Shown in pieces: positions 25,402 through 33,531 of a DNA stretch of 60,257 nucleotides (the first letter of the stretch is position 1; each line of letters opens with the position of its first letter). Under the pieces are notes generated by a model. It was not told the DNA's origin and did no database searches. It saw only the letters and a list, made by a program, of their open reading frames with translations. The position numbers and the translations under genes are program-made. Source of the stretch: Planctomycetaceae bacterium (lineage in GTDB: Bacteria; Planctomycetota; Planctomycetia; Pirellulales; Pirellulaceae). The DNA is taken from the NCBI GenBank assembly GCA_002724245.1, contig PBOG01000029.1, forward strand, positions 1-60,257, given 5' to 3'.

Positions 25402-26751
25402 GTGCGCGAAGAGACTTTAAAGAGGTTGCGTTTTGCCCCCGTTGCGGTGGCGTTGTTGTTGACGGTGGTACTGGCCTCGCTGCTACTGCGGTCCAACCGT
25501 AAAGTGCTCGTGTTTGCGACAGGTTCGGACGTGGGTTTATACCACCAGTTGGCGAGTCGCATTAAGAAAGCGGTTGAAAGCAGTCATGCGGATATTGCCA
25601 TTGAGTTGACTACCAGTGCCGGGAGCACGGAGAATATTGCCCGCGTGGAGAGCACCGAGGCTCAGATTGCGCTGGTGCAGAACGATGCGAAGGGCGGCAA
25701 GGCAGTCCGCAGTATTGCCGGTTTGTATCCCGAAGTGCTGCATTTGATTTGTCGCACCGATAAGGACATTCGTTCTTTGAGCGATTTGAACGGCCGCCGG
25801 ATTGGCATCGGCGCTCTAGGAAGTGGTACCGAGAAACTCACCAGCAAGTTACTTGAGTTTGTCGGTGTCGAACTCGATGAGAAAACGATTTGGCGGGGGT
25901 CGTTTGCCGAATCATTGCAACTGGTCAATTCCGGTGAATTGGACGGAACATTTGTCCTGGCAGGTATCGGTGCAGAGGTGGTTGAGACCGCGATGCGCGA
26001 TCCGCGGGTTGAACTGGTGCCGATTCAAATGGGCGAGGATGCTGGCAAGGAACCGCAAGACATTGCGCGGGAGTTTACCGACGGGTTTCGCGTACACTAT
26101 CCCCACATTGAACCGCAGACGATTCCCTTGATGGCTTATGAAGGTCGTCCTGCGGCACCAGTGGCCACCTTGAGTGTACAGGCGGTGCTGGTATGCCATG
26201 AAGATGTTGATGCCGAAGTCATCGAACGAATTGCCAGGACCCTGTTTGGCCAGCGCGCGGTCTTGTCGCAGCAGGACACGGCGTTTACCCATTTAAACGA
26301 ACAGCGGGCCCAGGCGACGCTTCATTTTCCGTTGCATGAAGGTGCCGACAATTACTACCGTCGCCGCGAACCTGGATTCTTGAGCTCGAACGCTGAGTCC
26401 ATGGGTTTTGTTATCACGATTGTTTTGCTGTTGTGGAGTGTTCTGGTCTGGGTACGGGGTTGGTATTTGCAGCGTCGCAAGAATCGCGTTGATACGTACT
26501 ACAAAGCGATAGACGCCTTGTCCTGCCGGGTCGGCGAAGCGACCTGCTTGCAGGAATTGGAAACACTGGAGTCGGAGTTACAGCAGATCGGCAGGAAAGC
26601 ACGGAGTGAGCTTGTCGAAGAGACCCTGGCCGCTGATGAGTCTTACATTATTTACCAGACGATGTTTGCGGACTGCCTCGCTTCGTTGCAGTATGTACGG
26701 ACACGGCTGCGCAGTCCGTCCTCAAAAAACAGTGCGTCTGGAACAACTTGA
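25402..26751 (+). CDS. Membrane-anchored TAXI (TRAP-type) solute-binding domain protein
   Basis: About 449 residues from GTG 25402. A single N-terminal membrane segment (FAPVAVALLLTVVLASLLL) leads into a TAXI-type periplasmic binding domain: VLVFATGSDVGLYHQLASR, TSAGSTENIARVESTEAQIA, LVQNDAKGG, GRRIGIGALGSGTE and SGELDGTFVLAGIGAE. A second membrane helix (GFVITIVLLLWSVLVWVRGW) follows at ~340-360, with ~100 charged, helical residues after it. Ordinary TAXI proteins are soluble and feed a TRAP permease; none is present here. The double anchoring suggests a sensor or stand-alone role. The start is uncertain because the frame is open from 25213. Confidence 0.85.
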   Translation: MREETLKRLRFAPVAVALLLTVVLASLLLRSNRKVLVFATGSDVGLYHQLASRIKKAVESSHADIAIELTTSAGSTENIARVESTEAQIALVQNDAKGGKAVRSIAGLYPEVLHLICRTDKDIRSLSDLNGRRIGIGALGSGTEKLTSKLLEFVGVELDEKTIWRGSFAESLQLVNSGELDGTFVLAGIGAEVVETAMRDPRVELVPIQMGEDAGKEPQDIAREFTDGFRVHYPHIEPQTIPLMAYEGRPAAPVATLSVQAVLVCHEDVDAEVIERIARTLFGQRAVLSQQDTAFTHLNEQRAQATLHFPLHEGADNYYRRREPGFLSSNAESMGFVITIVLLLWSVLVWVRGWYLQRRKNRVDTYYKAIDALSCRVGEATCLQELETLESELQQIGRKARSELVEETLAADESYIIYQTMFADCLASLQYVRTRLRSPSSKNSASGTT

Positions 26752-26879
26752 TGTGGGTTTTCAAGTTTACGTAATGTGTTGATACAGGGACATTGCGTAG
26801 AATCCATCGGGTCGGTAACGCCACGCCAGTGCAGTTGCCGTTTTATGTCACAAGTCGTTGCTGGTTGAGGAAGCTGGGA

Positions 26880-27275
26880 ATGTCACAGTATGAACAATGC
26901 GTCATCGATCCTGAGTCGTTTCCAGTGTGGGAAGCGCCCGATGGTTCGCGCCGAGTGCAGAGCTTGATTTCGTCGGAGAGTTGTGGCGCCCCGGATATGG
27001 CTGCGGGGCTGTGGTGGCTCAAGCCGGGTGAAGAGTGCGAGACCGATATCCACCCGGATGCCTCGGAGATCTATTACGTGGTGAGTGGCACGGGCGTGTT
27101 ACGCCTGGGCGAAGAGCGATTTCAGGTGCGACAGGGCATGACGGTTTACATTCCGATGGGGGTGGAGCACCAGACGTTCAATACCGGAACCGAAGATCTT
27201 TGTTATTACTGGGCCTTTGCCCCACCACCCAGTGGGCCGTCGAAAGCAGAAGAGCAGGGCTGGAAGCAGCTTTAA
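26880..27275 (+). CDS. Small cupin-domain protein
   Basis: A 131-residue single cupin. The two cupin motifs are visible: KPGEECETDIHPDASEIYYV with VSGTGVLRLG, then IPMGVEHQTFNTG. The metal-binding set is reduced: the first motif has H and E, with the usual first His replaced in ETDIHPD, and the second motif has VEHQTF. ATG 26880 matches the family start; GAGG lies ~9 nt upstream. Such proteins bind a metal and may isomerise or oxidise a small ligand, or merely sense it. Its stop shares TTAA with the stop of the convergent hydrolase gene. Confidence 0.9.
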   Translation: MSQYEQCVIDPESFPVWEAPDGSRRVQSLISSESCGAPDMAAGLWWLKPGEECETDIHPDASEIYYVVSGTGVLRLGEERFQVRQGMTVYIPMGVEHQTFNTGTEDLCYYWAFAPPPSGPSKAEEQGWKQL

Positions 27276-28825
27276 TCTGGAGAGCAGGATGCGCGGTGCA
27301 GATCGTGTTGTGCCTGGCAATCCGGTTCTGCAGGTGATGGGGTGCCAGATTGACGCAGACGTTTGTGCTGCAGGAGCCATTCGTAAAGTTGGGGGTCGTT
27401 GTACGCTTCCGTCCAGGCGTCATGACCTGTGTTCGGATAGATGGTGAAGCGGACCTTGCCTCCTAGTTGCTCGATGGCGCGGACCATGGCGGTAGAACGC
27501 GCCACGGGCACGACATCGTCCTTGGCACCATGAAATACCCAGATGGGCAGATTTTTCAGAGCATCGGCGGTCGCCGGCCGTCCACCTCCGCAGATCGGTA
27601 CGATTGCCGCGAAACGTTCCGGGTAGGCTGCGGCCAGTGCCCACGTACCGTAGCCACCCATACTGATGCCTGTCAGATAGATGCGGTCTTCGTCGACATG
27701 GTACTTGCGCACCGCATCTGTCAGCAGGGCGTCAAGTTTGACCGGGTCCCAGCCCCGTCGCCGCGACTGGGGTGCCAGTACGATGAACTGGTCCAGCGGA
27801 GATTGGACTGGTGTCGGCAGCATACTGGGGATGCCATTGCGTTTCACGCGGTCCAGGTTGGTGCCGGAACTTCCAGCACCGTGTAGAAACAACAGCAGTG
27901 GCCAGGCCGGGCCATCGCGCCGATACGCTTTGGGTAGGTGGAGCAGATACGGTACCCGGACAGGCACTGTGACCTCTCCTTGAAACACTTTTTTCTGCAA
28001 ACTCGGAAGCGTTTCATCCGCGCCGGCGGCGCTGGAGGGAAGAGGGGATTTTACGCCTTCCTGGGTTGGAGGCCTGGTGTGCGTATTGAAGAAATCGAAG
28101 ATCTCTGGGAAGTGCTGGAAGGCCGGACGCACGTGGTCGCCTCCTGCGACTTCAATATAACGATGCTCCATTTTCAGCGCTTTCATCCGCTCCACCCAGC
28201 GTCGCGTTGCGTAGACCAGGCTGTCACGGTCTCCTTGTACCACGATCACTGGGATTCGCCGCGCTTTGACCAGGTCTCGGCGGCTGCGTGGACCGGCTGG
28301 CGCGAGAGGTGCCAGGGCCGCCCAGATATCGGGGTATTTCATCGCCAGGTGCCAGGTGCCTCCTCCGCCCATGGAGTGACCCATCAGGTAAATTCGCCGG
28401 CTGTCGATATTCAATTCCTGGCGGATGATACCCAGTACGTTCATCACATCCTGTTCACTGAGTTCGCCCAGGTTTTTCGGGTCGGATCTCCGTCCACCAC
28501 CGGTGCCACGGCTGCCATACCAGCCTCGGGAGTTGTAACCCATCGGTGCGACCACGATATAACCATAGCGCTCTGCATGGCGGGTCAATCCCGGGTAGCG
28601 CATGATTTCGAGTGGGCTGCTTCCCAGTCCGTGGAGTGCGACAATCAGTGGCGATGCTTTCTGCGGGCTGTAGCTGTTTGGCACATAGAGCGCGTATTCC
28701 ATTTTCTTGTCGGCGGCATTGAAATCGTAGAACCGTTTCTGCGTCCGTCCCGGTGTGACTTGGGCCGATGCATGGCAGGAGAGCAGCAGGCAAACGAGCG
28801 GTGGCAAGCGCAGTGCAGTTCGCAT
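27272..28825 (-). CDS. Secreted tandem alpha/beta-hydrolase (two esterase domains in one chain)
   Basis: A 517-residue exported protein (signal MRTALRLPPLVCLLLSCHASA) with two consecutive poly(3-hydroxybutyrate)-depolymerase/feruloyl-esterase-like alpha/beta-hydrolase domains. Domain 1 (~20-250) has ALHGLGSS, the nucleophile GHSMGGGGT, the acid in VVQGDRDSLVY and the histidine in AGGDHVRP. Domain 2 (~285-505) has FLHGAGSSGT, GISMGGYGTWALA, FHGAKDDVVPV and NTGHDAW. Both catalytic triads look complete. ATG 28825 follows GGAGA; the longer TTG start is unlikely. It probably cleaves esters on extracellular polysaccharides. The stop overlaps the cupin stop. Confidence 0.92.
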   Translation of the reverse strand: MRTALRLPPLVCLLLSCHASAQVTPGRTQKRFYDFNAADKKMEYALYVPNSYSPQKASPLIVALHGLGSSPLEIMRYPGLTRHAERYGYIVVAPMGYNSRGWYGSRGTGGGRRSDPKNLGELSEQDVMNVLGIIRQELNIDSRRIYLMGHSMGGGGTWHLAMKYPDIWAALAPLAPAGPRSRRDLVKARRIPVIVVQGDRDSLVYATRRWVERMKALKMEHRYIEVAGGDHVRPAFQHFPEIFDFFNTHTRPPTQEGVKSPLPSSAAGADETLPSLQKKVFQGEVTVPVRVPYLLHLPKAYRRDGPAWPLLLFLHGAGSSGTNLDRVKRNGIPSMLPTPVQSPLDQFIVLAPQSRRRGWDPVKLDALLTDAVRKYHVDEDRIYLTGISMGGYGTWALAAAYPERFAAIVPICGGGRPATADALKNLPIWVFHGAKDDVVPVARSTAMVRAIEQLGGKVRFTIYPNTGHDAWTEAYNDPQLYEWLLQHKRLRQSGTPSPAEPDCQAQHDLHRASCSPD

Positions 28826-28947
28826 CGGACTAGTCTCCAATCACGACAGGAACGATTTCTGGTAAGAAAAGGGCCGTCCGTTTTCTGGCGACGAGTGGAC
28901 GGGCGGCTGTGCCCAGGCGGCCGCGGCCATTCTAGCAGTTGCGGGCG

Positions 28948-30108
28948 TTAGCGTGGCTTGATCCAGTCGGGTTGAATCTCGAGCCCAAACCCAGGTGCGT
29001 CGGTCGGAGTCACGGCCCCGTTGACCGCGGTCGCCGTGCCTGGAATGCGAGACACTTCGTGCAAAGCGATCCCAGGGTCCGATGCCAGCCAGTATTCTCC
29101 CAGTACGACCTGTGGCATTGCCAATGCCAAATGCTGTCCGAACGGACTCGACCCGGCGAGGTGTGGGCTGCTAGGAATGCCAGCGGCCTCGGCGAGGGTA
29201 TAGATTTTGAGTGCTTCGGAAAGGCCTCCGCACCAGCAGAGATCGGGTTGCACCACGTCGACACAACGTGCTTCGATGAGTTTGAGAAACGCGCGGCGAC
29301 CATGGTGGTCTTCTCCGGTGGCGATCGGCATCCAAGGTACGGCTCGTTTCAGTTCCTGGTGGCCTCGCAGGTCGTTGGGGATGAGTGGTTCTTCCAGCCA
29401 GCGGAGTCGATACGGTCGCAGGCGCTCGGCGACCTGAATGGCGAAGGCCACGTCGTACGCCATTACCGGATTGAGCATCAAATCGGCGTCGGCTCCGACA
29501 ATTTCGCGGGCCTGGGCAACTTTGTCTTCGAGTTGATTCAAGCCGGCGGTACCGGACTCCACATGAACCGGGTTACTGATTTTGAAGGCGGAGAACCCCA
29601 ATTCCAGAGCCCAGTCGAGGTCATCTGTGGTGGCGTAAAGAGGAATTGTAGGGCGGGAGGGGCCACCCAGTAATCGGTAGACCGGTTGCTGCAGCAGTTT
29701 CCCTTTGAGATCCCAGAGCGCCAGATCGATGGCGCTCTGGGCAATCACTGCGTGTCCTTCATCCCCCAGACGCTGAATCGCCCGCCACATTAAATCGTTG
29801 AGCCATTCCGTCGCGACGCAGTCGCGCCCCATGAGCAGCGGAGCGTAGACACGTTCGATCGTCGACTGCGCGACGCTGCCAAATCCACAGCACCCCAAAC
29901 CCCACGTACCATTTTCGGCGGTGATGCGGACCCAGAGTGGTGTTTCGTCCATCCCGGGAACGGGCTGGTCTGCGACGGCGAATTCCGGGTACTTGCTGAT
30001 CGGGAAAGCCCTGGCTGCATCGTGGATCCAGGACCGTCGTCGTGCCTGTGAATGTGAAGGCACGGAGGGGATCTGAAGGTCTACGACAGAAATTTCTGTG
30101 ATCTTCAT
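28948..30108 (-). CDS. Enolase-superfamily dehydratase, L-rhamnonate dehydratase-like
   Basis: A 386-residue mandelate racemase/muconate lactonizing enzyme relative, closest in pattern to sugar-acid (L-rhamnonate) dehydratases. Landmarks are the N-terminal cap, then SAIDLALWDLKGK, LGFSAFKISNPVHV, LRWLEEPLIPND, PIATGEDHHGRRAFL, VVQPDLCWCGGLSEAL and SSPHLAGSSPFGQHL. The usual metal ligands are Asp, Glu and Glu; here the two Glu are present (WLEEPL, TGEDHH), but the first position reads LMLNPVMAYD with Asn (codon AAT at about 29473). The substrate is inferred only from family resemblance. It is transcribed towards the double esterase. Confidence 0.9.
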   Translation of the reverse strand: MKITEISVVDLQIPSVPSHSQARRRSWIHDAARAFPISKYPEFAVADQPVPGMDETPLWVRITAENGTWGLGCCGFGSVAQSTIERVYAPLLMGRDCVATEWLNDLMWRAIQRLGDEGHAVIAQSAIDLALWDLKGKLLQQPVYRLLGGPSRPTIPLYATTDDLDWALELGFSAFKISNPVHVESGTAGLNQLEDKVAQAREIVGADADLMLNPVMAYDVAFAIQVAERLRPYRLRWLEEPLIPNDLRGHQELKRAVPWMPIATGEDHHGRRAFLKLIEARCVDVVQPDLCWCGGLSEALKIYTLAEAAGIPSSPHLAGSSPFGQHLALAMPQVVLGEYWLASDPGIALHEVSRIPGTATAVNGAVTPTDAPGFGLEIQPDWIKPR

Positions 30109-30269
30109 CGGTCGACCATTGGATTCAGGAGAGTATTGCGAGTTGGCCAGCGCTGCGCCGTGCTCGCCAACAAGATTGTCGCGCGTCGTACGCGAACCAT
30201 CACTTTAGTCCTGCGGTGGCGGCTCTTGAAGCCGGGCAGCCGCGGAGTGCCGTGGTATAACAGGGGTGT

Positions 30270-30291
30270 GGACGTGGCGCGAAGCGCGTCC
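30270..30291 (+). other. GC-rich hairpin upstream of the ModE-like regulator
   Basis: GGAC-gtg-GCGC-GAA-GCGC-GTCC folds into a strong stem with a three-base bulge and GAA loop, 35 bp before the regulator start. It may be a 5'-leader structure. It does not match a molybdenum-cofactor riboswitch that I can recognise. Confidence 0.3.
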
Positions 30292-30326
30292 CGTGGGAGT
30301 GGTTTCTCGTAGTGTGGGAATCAGTG

Positions 30327-30716
30327 ATGCGCAGTCGACGTCAGCTACCTGAGATTAGCGCGCGGGTGAAGGTGTGGTTGGAAGCCCAGGGCGATTATGT
30401 GTTTGGTTTGGGGATCGGCAACATCCTTAAAGCGGTTGCGCAGGAGGGGTCCATCAAGGGAGCAGCAGCTGCCGTCGGCAAAAGCTATCGACACATCTGG
30501 ACGCGGATTAAGGAAACCGAGCGTGCCTTGGGTTGCGCGCTAGTTGCGACGACTGTCGGTGGAAATGAGTTGCGGCGCAGCGAATTGACACCACAGGCGG
30601 AGAGACTGGTACAGCAATTCGATGACCTGCACCGCCGCGTGTGCCAGCTGATCGATAGCGAATCGGGTGCTATTCTGGATGCGATTTCCGATTCACGTAC
30701 AGACACCAGGGCGTGA
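30327..30716 (+). CDS. ModE-like helix-turn-helix regulator (DNA-binding domain only)
   Basis: A 129-residue LysR-like winged-helix protein related to the N-terminal domain of ModE. The characteristic order is present: FGLGIGNILKAVAQEGSIK, AAAAVGKSYRHIWTRIKE, GCALVATTVGGNELRRSELT and AERLVQQF. It lacks the C-terminal molybdate/tungstate-binding (Mop/TOBE) domains of full ModE (~260 residues), so it either senses oxyanion another way or uses a partner. It lies 139 bp upstream of tupA on the same strand, which strongly suggests control of tungstate uptake. ATG 30327 is preferred over GTG 30312. Confidence 0.9.
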   Translation: MRSRRQLPEISARVKVWLEAQGDYVFGLGIGNILKAVAQEGSIKGAAAAVGKSYRHIWTRIKETERALGCALVATTVGGNELRRSELTPQAERLVQQFDDLHRRVCQLIDSESGAILDAISDSRTDTRA

Positions 30717-30855
30717 ACCTGGGTAGCTTGCGATTGATCGGAGTGATATCTATGATGGCCAAATTGCACCGCTGTGCCATTTGCTGGGTCGTTGTGGTCG
30801 TGCTTACTGGCAGTTCATCCAGGTACTGCGGAAAGTCGAGCGGAGGAAAGGCGTG

Positions 30856-31749
30856 ATGATAGGTTCGTTGGTGTGGCCACGGTGGGGCCGTGTGCGGTGG
30901 CTGACCGGCGCGGCACTCAGCGGCTTGGCAATTCTGGCATTGCCGGGGTGTGTCGCGGAAAACGACCCATCGACGGTTACTGCATCCGCCGAGCCGACCG
31001 CAACTCCAGTACTCCGATTGGCGACCACGACCAGCACCCGTGATTCCGGTCTGCTCGATGTCCTCTTGCCAGGTTTTGAAGCCCAGCAGGGCTGTCGCGT
31101 CGATGTGATTGCGGTCGGGACAGGGGCCGCGCTGCGGCTTGGCGAAGCGGGGGACGTCGACGTTTTGATGGTCCATGCCCGGGCCGCGGAGCAAGCCTTC
31201 ATGAAAGCGCAACACGGAACACGTCACGAAGAGTTCATGTACAACAGCTTCCTCTTGATTGGGCCTGCAAGCGACCCGGCACAGATCCGATCACTTGAAC
31301 CTGCCGCAGCGCTAACCCGCATTGCCATGGGTAAGCACCGTTTTTTTTCCCGTGGCGATCAGAGTGGGACCCATCAGCGTGAGTTGCAGATCTGGGGGCA
31401 GGCTGGTGGTCGTGTTAAGTGGGCAGGCTATTACGAAGCCGGTCAGGGAATGGGCCCCACGCTGCTGATGGCGGACGAGAAACAGGGGTACACACTAGTC
31501 GATATGGGCACCTATCTGAAGTTACAGGAGAAAGTTGACCTGGTGCCGCTGGTGGAAGAGGTGAAGAGTCTGCGCAATCCCTATGCGGCACTCGTCGTCA
31601 ATCCGGCCAGGCGCGATAAACAGAACGCGGCACTGGCCAGTACGTTCGTTGATTTTCTGATTTCCCAGCCAACACAGCGCCAAATCGCCGACTATCGAAT
31701 TGCCGGGCGCGCCTTGTTCACTCCCACGCGGTTGGTTGCCGCACCGTAG
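30856..31749 (+). CDS. tupA: Tungstate ABC transporter, substrate-binding lipoprotein
   Basis: A 297-residue extracytoplasmic binding protein of the TupA group. The lipobox LPGC near residue 33 follows a hydrophobic signal (LTGAALSGLAILALPGC). The oxyanion-binding T-T-T-S-T motif is in LRLATTTSTRDSGLLDVLL, followed by VIAVGTGAALRLGEAGDVDV, FMYNSFLLIGP, FFSRGDQSGTH and YTLVDMGTYL, all family hallmarks. TupA binds tungstate very tightly and prefers it over molybdate. ATG 30856 has GGAGG nine bases upstream; the open frame extends to 30781. tupB follows 12 bp later. Confidence 0.95.
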   Translation: MIGSLVWPRWGRVRWLTGAALSGLAILALPGCVAENDPSTVTASAEPTATPVLRLATTTSTRDSGLLDVLLPGFEAQQGCRVDVIAVGTGAALRLGEAGDVDVLMVHARAAEQAFMKAQHGTRHEEFMYNSFLLIGPASDPAQIRSLEPAAALTRIAMGKHRFFSRGDQSGTHQRELQIWGQAGGRVKWAGYYEAGQGMGPTLLMADEKQGYTLVDMGTYLKLQEKVDLVPLVEEVKSLRNPYAALVVNPARRDKQNAALASTFVDFLISQPTQRQIADYRIAGRALFTPTRLVAAP

Positions 31750-31761
31750 GGCAGATCTTCG

Positions 31762-32460
31762 ATGGAGCTTCTTTGGAACGGTCTGACCGGCGCACTGCAG
31801 TTGCTGCTCGAGCTCGATCCGCTGGTCCTTCACGCGGCCTGGAGAAGCTTGTGGATTTCGGGACTGGCCGTCGCGTTGGCCGCCTGCGCAGGGGTTCCGC
31901 TCGGTTTGCTGCTCTCGCAGAGCCAGTTTATCGGCCGGTCACTTTGTGTGGTTTTGTTTCGCGCCGGGATGAGTATTCCGACCGTCCTGATTGGTTTGGT
32001 GTGTTACGCGCTGTTTTCTCGCCGTGGTCCGCTGGGTAGCTTGGATTTGCTCTATACGCAATGGGGGATTCTGGCTGGGGAATGCGTGCTGGCGTTGCCT
32101 ATTATTGTGACTTGGACGCACCGCGCCGTGGGCGGTCTGGACCCGCGGGCGGCGGAAACCGTCTGGACGTTAGGCGCAGGGCCCTGGCGGCGCTGCTGGG
32201 AGCTGATTTCCGAGGCGCGGGCAGGCATTGCTCTGGCCCTGCTGACGGCGTTTGCCCGCTGCCTGACGGAACTGGGGATTGCCATGATGGTCGGCGGCAA
32301 CGTCAAGTACCGCACGCGGACGCTGACCACCGCGACGGCCGTGGAGACCGCTCGGGGGGAATTCGATCGCGGCGTGGCGATGAGTACAATCCTCTTTCTG
32401 GTGGCCTTACTGGTAACAGTCCTGCACGCCTGGTGTAACCGTGGGAAAAAAGAGGGATAA
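31762..32460 (+). CDS. tupB: Tungstate ABC transporter, permease
   Basis: A 232-residue inner-membrane permease with about five helices: LHAAWRSLWISGLAVALAAC, VLFRAGMSIPTVLIGLVCYA, ILAGECVLALPIIVTWTH and the C-terminal STILFLVALLVTVLHAW. The EAA-type cytoplasmic loop that contacts the ATPase is A-A-E-T-V-W-T-L-G-A-G-P. FARCLTELGIAMMVGGNVKY and TRTLTTATAVET are typical of TupB/WtpB permeases. It is packed between tupA (12-bp gap) and tupC (39-bp gap), so the three genes form one operon. Confidence 0.95.
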   Translation: MELLWNGLTGALQLLLELDPLVLHAAWRSLWISGLAVALAACAGVPLGLLLSQSQFIGRSLCVVLFRAGMSIPTVLIGLVCYALFSRRGPLGSLDLLYTQWGILAGECVLALPIIVTWTHRAVGGLDPRAAETVWTLGAGPWRRCWELISEARAGIALALLTAFARCLTELGIAMMVGGNVKYRTRTLTTATAVETARGEFDRGVAMSTILFLVALLVTVLHAWCNRGKKEG

Positions 32461-32499
32461 GTAGAATGAGCCAACCGAACAAGTGGCAGGGGTAAGGCA

Positions 32500-33093
32500 G
32501 TGCTGGAGATTCGAAACCTTCAAGTCGACCGCGGAGGCAACACCATTTGTCGGGTGCCCCGTTTGACGGTTGGGCATGCAGAATGCGTTGCCCTGGTAGG
32601 GGCCAATGGCAGTGGCAAGACGACCTTGTTGCGCGTGTTGAGCGGTCTGGAGCGTGCATTTCAGGGGGACGTTGCCGTCTCTGCAACGATGCGCGAACGC
32701 GTTTATCTGCACCAGCTGCCCTACCTGTTTCGTGGGTCGGTACTGGCCAACGTGATGCTGGGAGCGGTGGCACGCAAGCTGCCGCGTCGGCAACAACTGA
32801 CCGAGGCACATCAGTGGCTGGAGCGACTTGGGGTATCCCATCTGGCGGACCGGCAGTCCGGGCGCCTTTCCGGAGGAGAGCGTCGACGTGTCGCTTTGGC
32901 TCGGACCTTCATCACCGGCGCGCGGTTGTTGCTACTGGATGAACCCTTTGCAGATTTGGATCGCTCAGGGATTGACGGTGTCTGCCGGGCGATGGCGGCG
33001 TTGCCGGAGGCGACGTTCCTGCTCTCTTCACCGGGGGTCTTGCCGCAGCAACTGGCTGATGCACGGGTGAACTACCTTGATCCTCCGTCGTGA
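32500..33093 (+). CDS. tupC: Tungstate ABC transporter, ATP-binding protein
   Basis: A 197-residue ABC ATPase, short even for the family, starting at GTG 32500 with GGTAAGG just upstream. Walker A is GANGSGKTT (~34-42), the signature is RLSGGERRRVALART, and Walker B is LLLLDEPFADLDR. A Q-loop-like YLHQLPYLFRGSVLANV supports coupling to the permease. There is no C-terminal TOBE/Mop domain, as expected for TupC rather than ModC. It energises tungstate import and is the last gene of the regulator-tupABC cluster. Confidence 0.94.
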   Translation: MLEIRNLQVDRGGNTICRVPRLTVGHAECVALVGANGSGKTTLLRVLSGLERAFQGDVAVSATMRERVYLHQLPYLFRGSVLANVMLGAVARKLPRRQQLTEAHQWLERLGVSHLADRQSGRLSGGERRRVALARTFITGARLLLLDEPFADLDRSGIDGVCRAMAALPEATFLLSSPGVLPQQLADARVNYLDPPS

Positions 33094-33531
33094 CGTCGGG
33101 GGTGCCAGGTCCGACGCTGGTGCCACGGACCCAGGGATCTTCAGGGGGCCTTTGCGTGGTCGCCCGTCTCGGTGGGGCCGCCAGCCTTGAGCCGCGCGTC
33201 AACAGCCAGGACAGGTCAGTGGTGGCTGATTGCAGACCAGGCACTTCCGTCTCGGCGAATAATGCCTGGTCTTCCGGTGGGGCCGCGATGGTGTCGGAGG
33301 TCAGGCACGCCAGAAGATTCCCAACTCGGTCTACGTGGCGTATTACGGGCATCTCGAGTTGAGCATATGCGGCGCGGTGACTTGCCGCACAGAGTGGCCT
33401 CCCGGTATGCTGCCGCACAGCCCTGGCGGGGCGTGCCGTGGCCGGGATCTGGTATGTTAGGGGCGGCTGATGCTGGGCGGCAGAAAACCGCTGTGACGGA
33501 GGAGAGCTTTCAGGGTGCGGGGAACAGGGAA
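33094..33531. other. 438-bp gap between tupC and the sulfatase
   Basis: The sulfatase frame is open through most of this stretch, but it has no domain content before ATG 33532. A 90-codon frame overlapping the tupC stop and a minus-strand frame across it show no family. Structures seen are the hairpin at 33108-33131 and a 10-bp direct repeat TGCCGCACAG about 30 bp apart near 33380-33415. I see no riboswitch or tRNA. Confidence 0.45.
33108..33131 (+). terminator. Possible hairpin after tupC
   Basis: GGTCCG (33108-33113) pairs with CGGACC (33126-33131) across a 12-nt loop, 15 nt after the tupC stop. The stem is short and there is no T run, so a terminator role is tentative. Confidence 0.3.

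Noticed and set aside
27938-28951. 337-codon plus-strand ORF
   Set aside because: Fully antisense to the double esterase, with no domain. It is a high-GC shadow frame.
33090-33362. 90-codon ORF overlapping the tupC stop
   Set aside because: The start overlap looks like coupling, but the protein has no recognisable family and the region has other weak frames.
33172-33531. 120-residue N-terminal extension of the sulfatase
   Set aside because: No recognisable domain; the signal peptide starts at ATG 33532.
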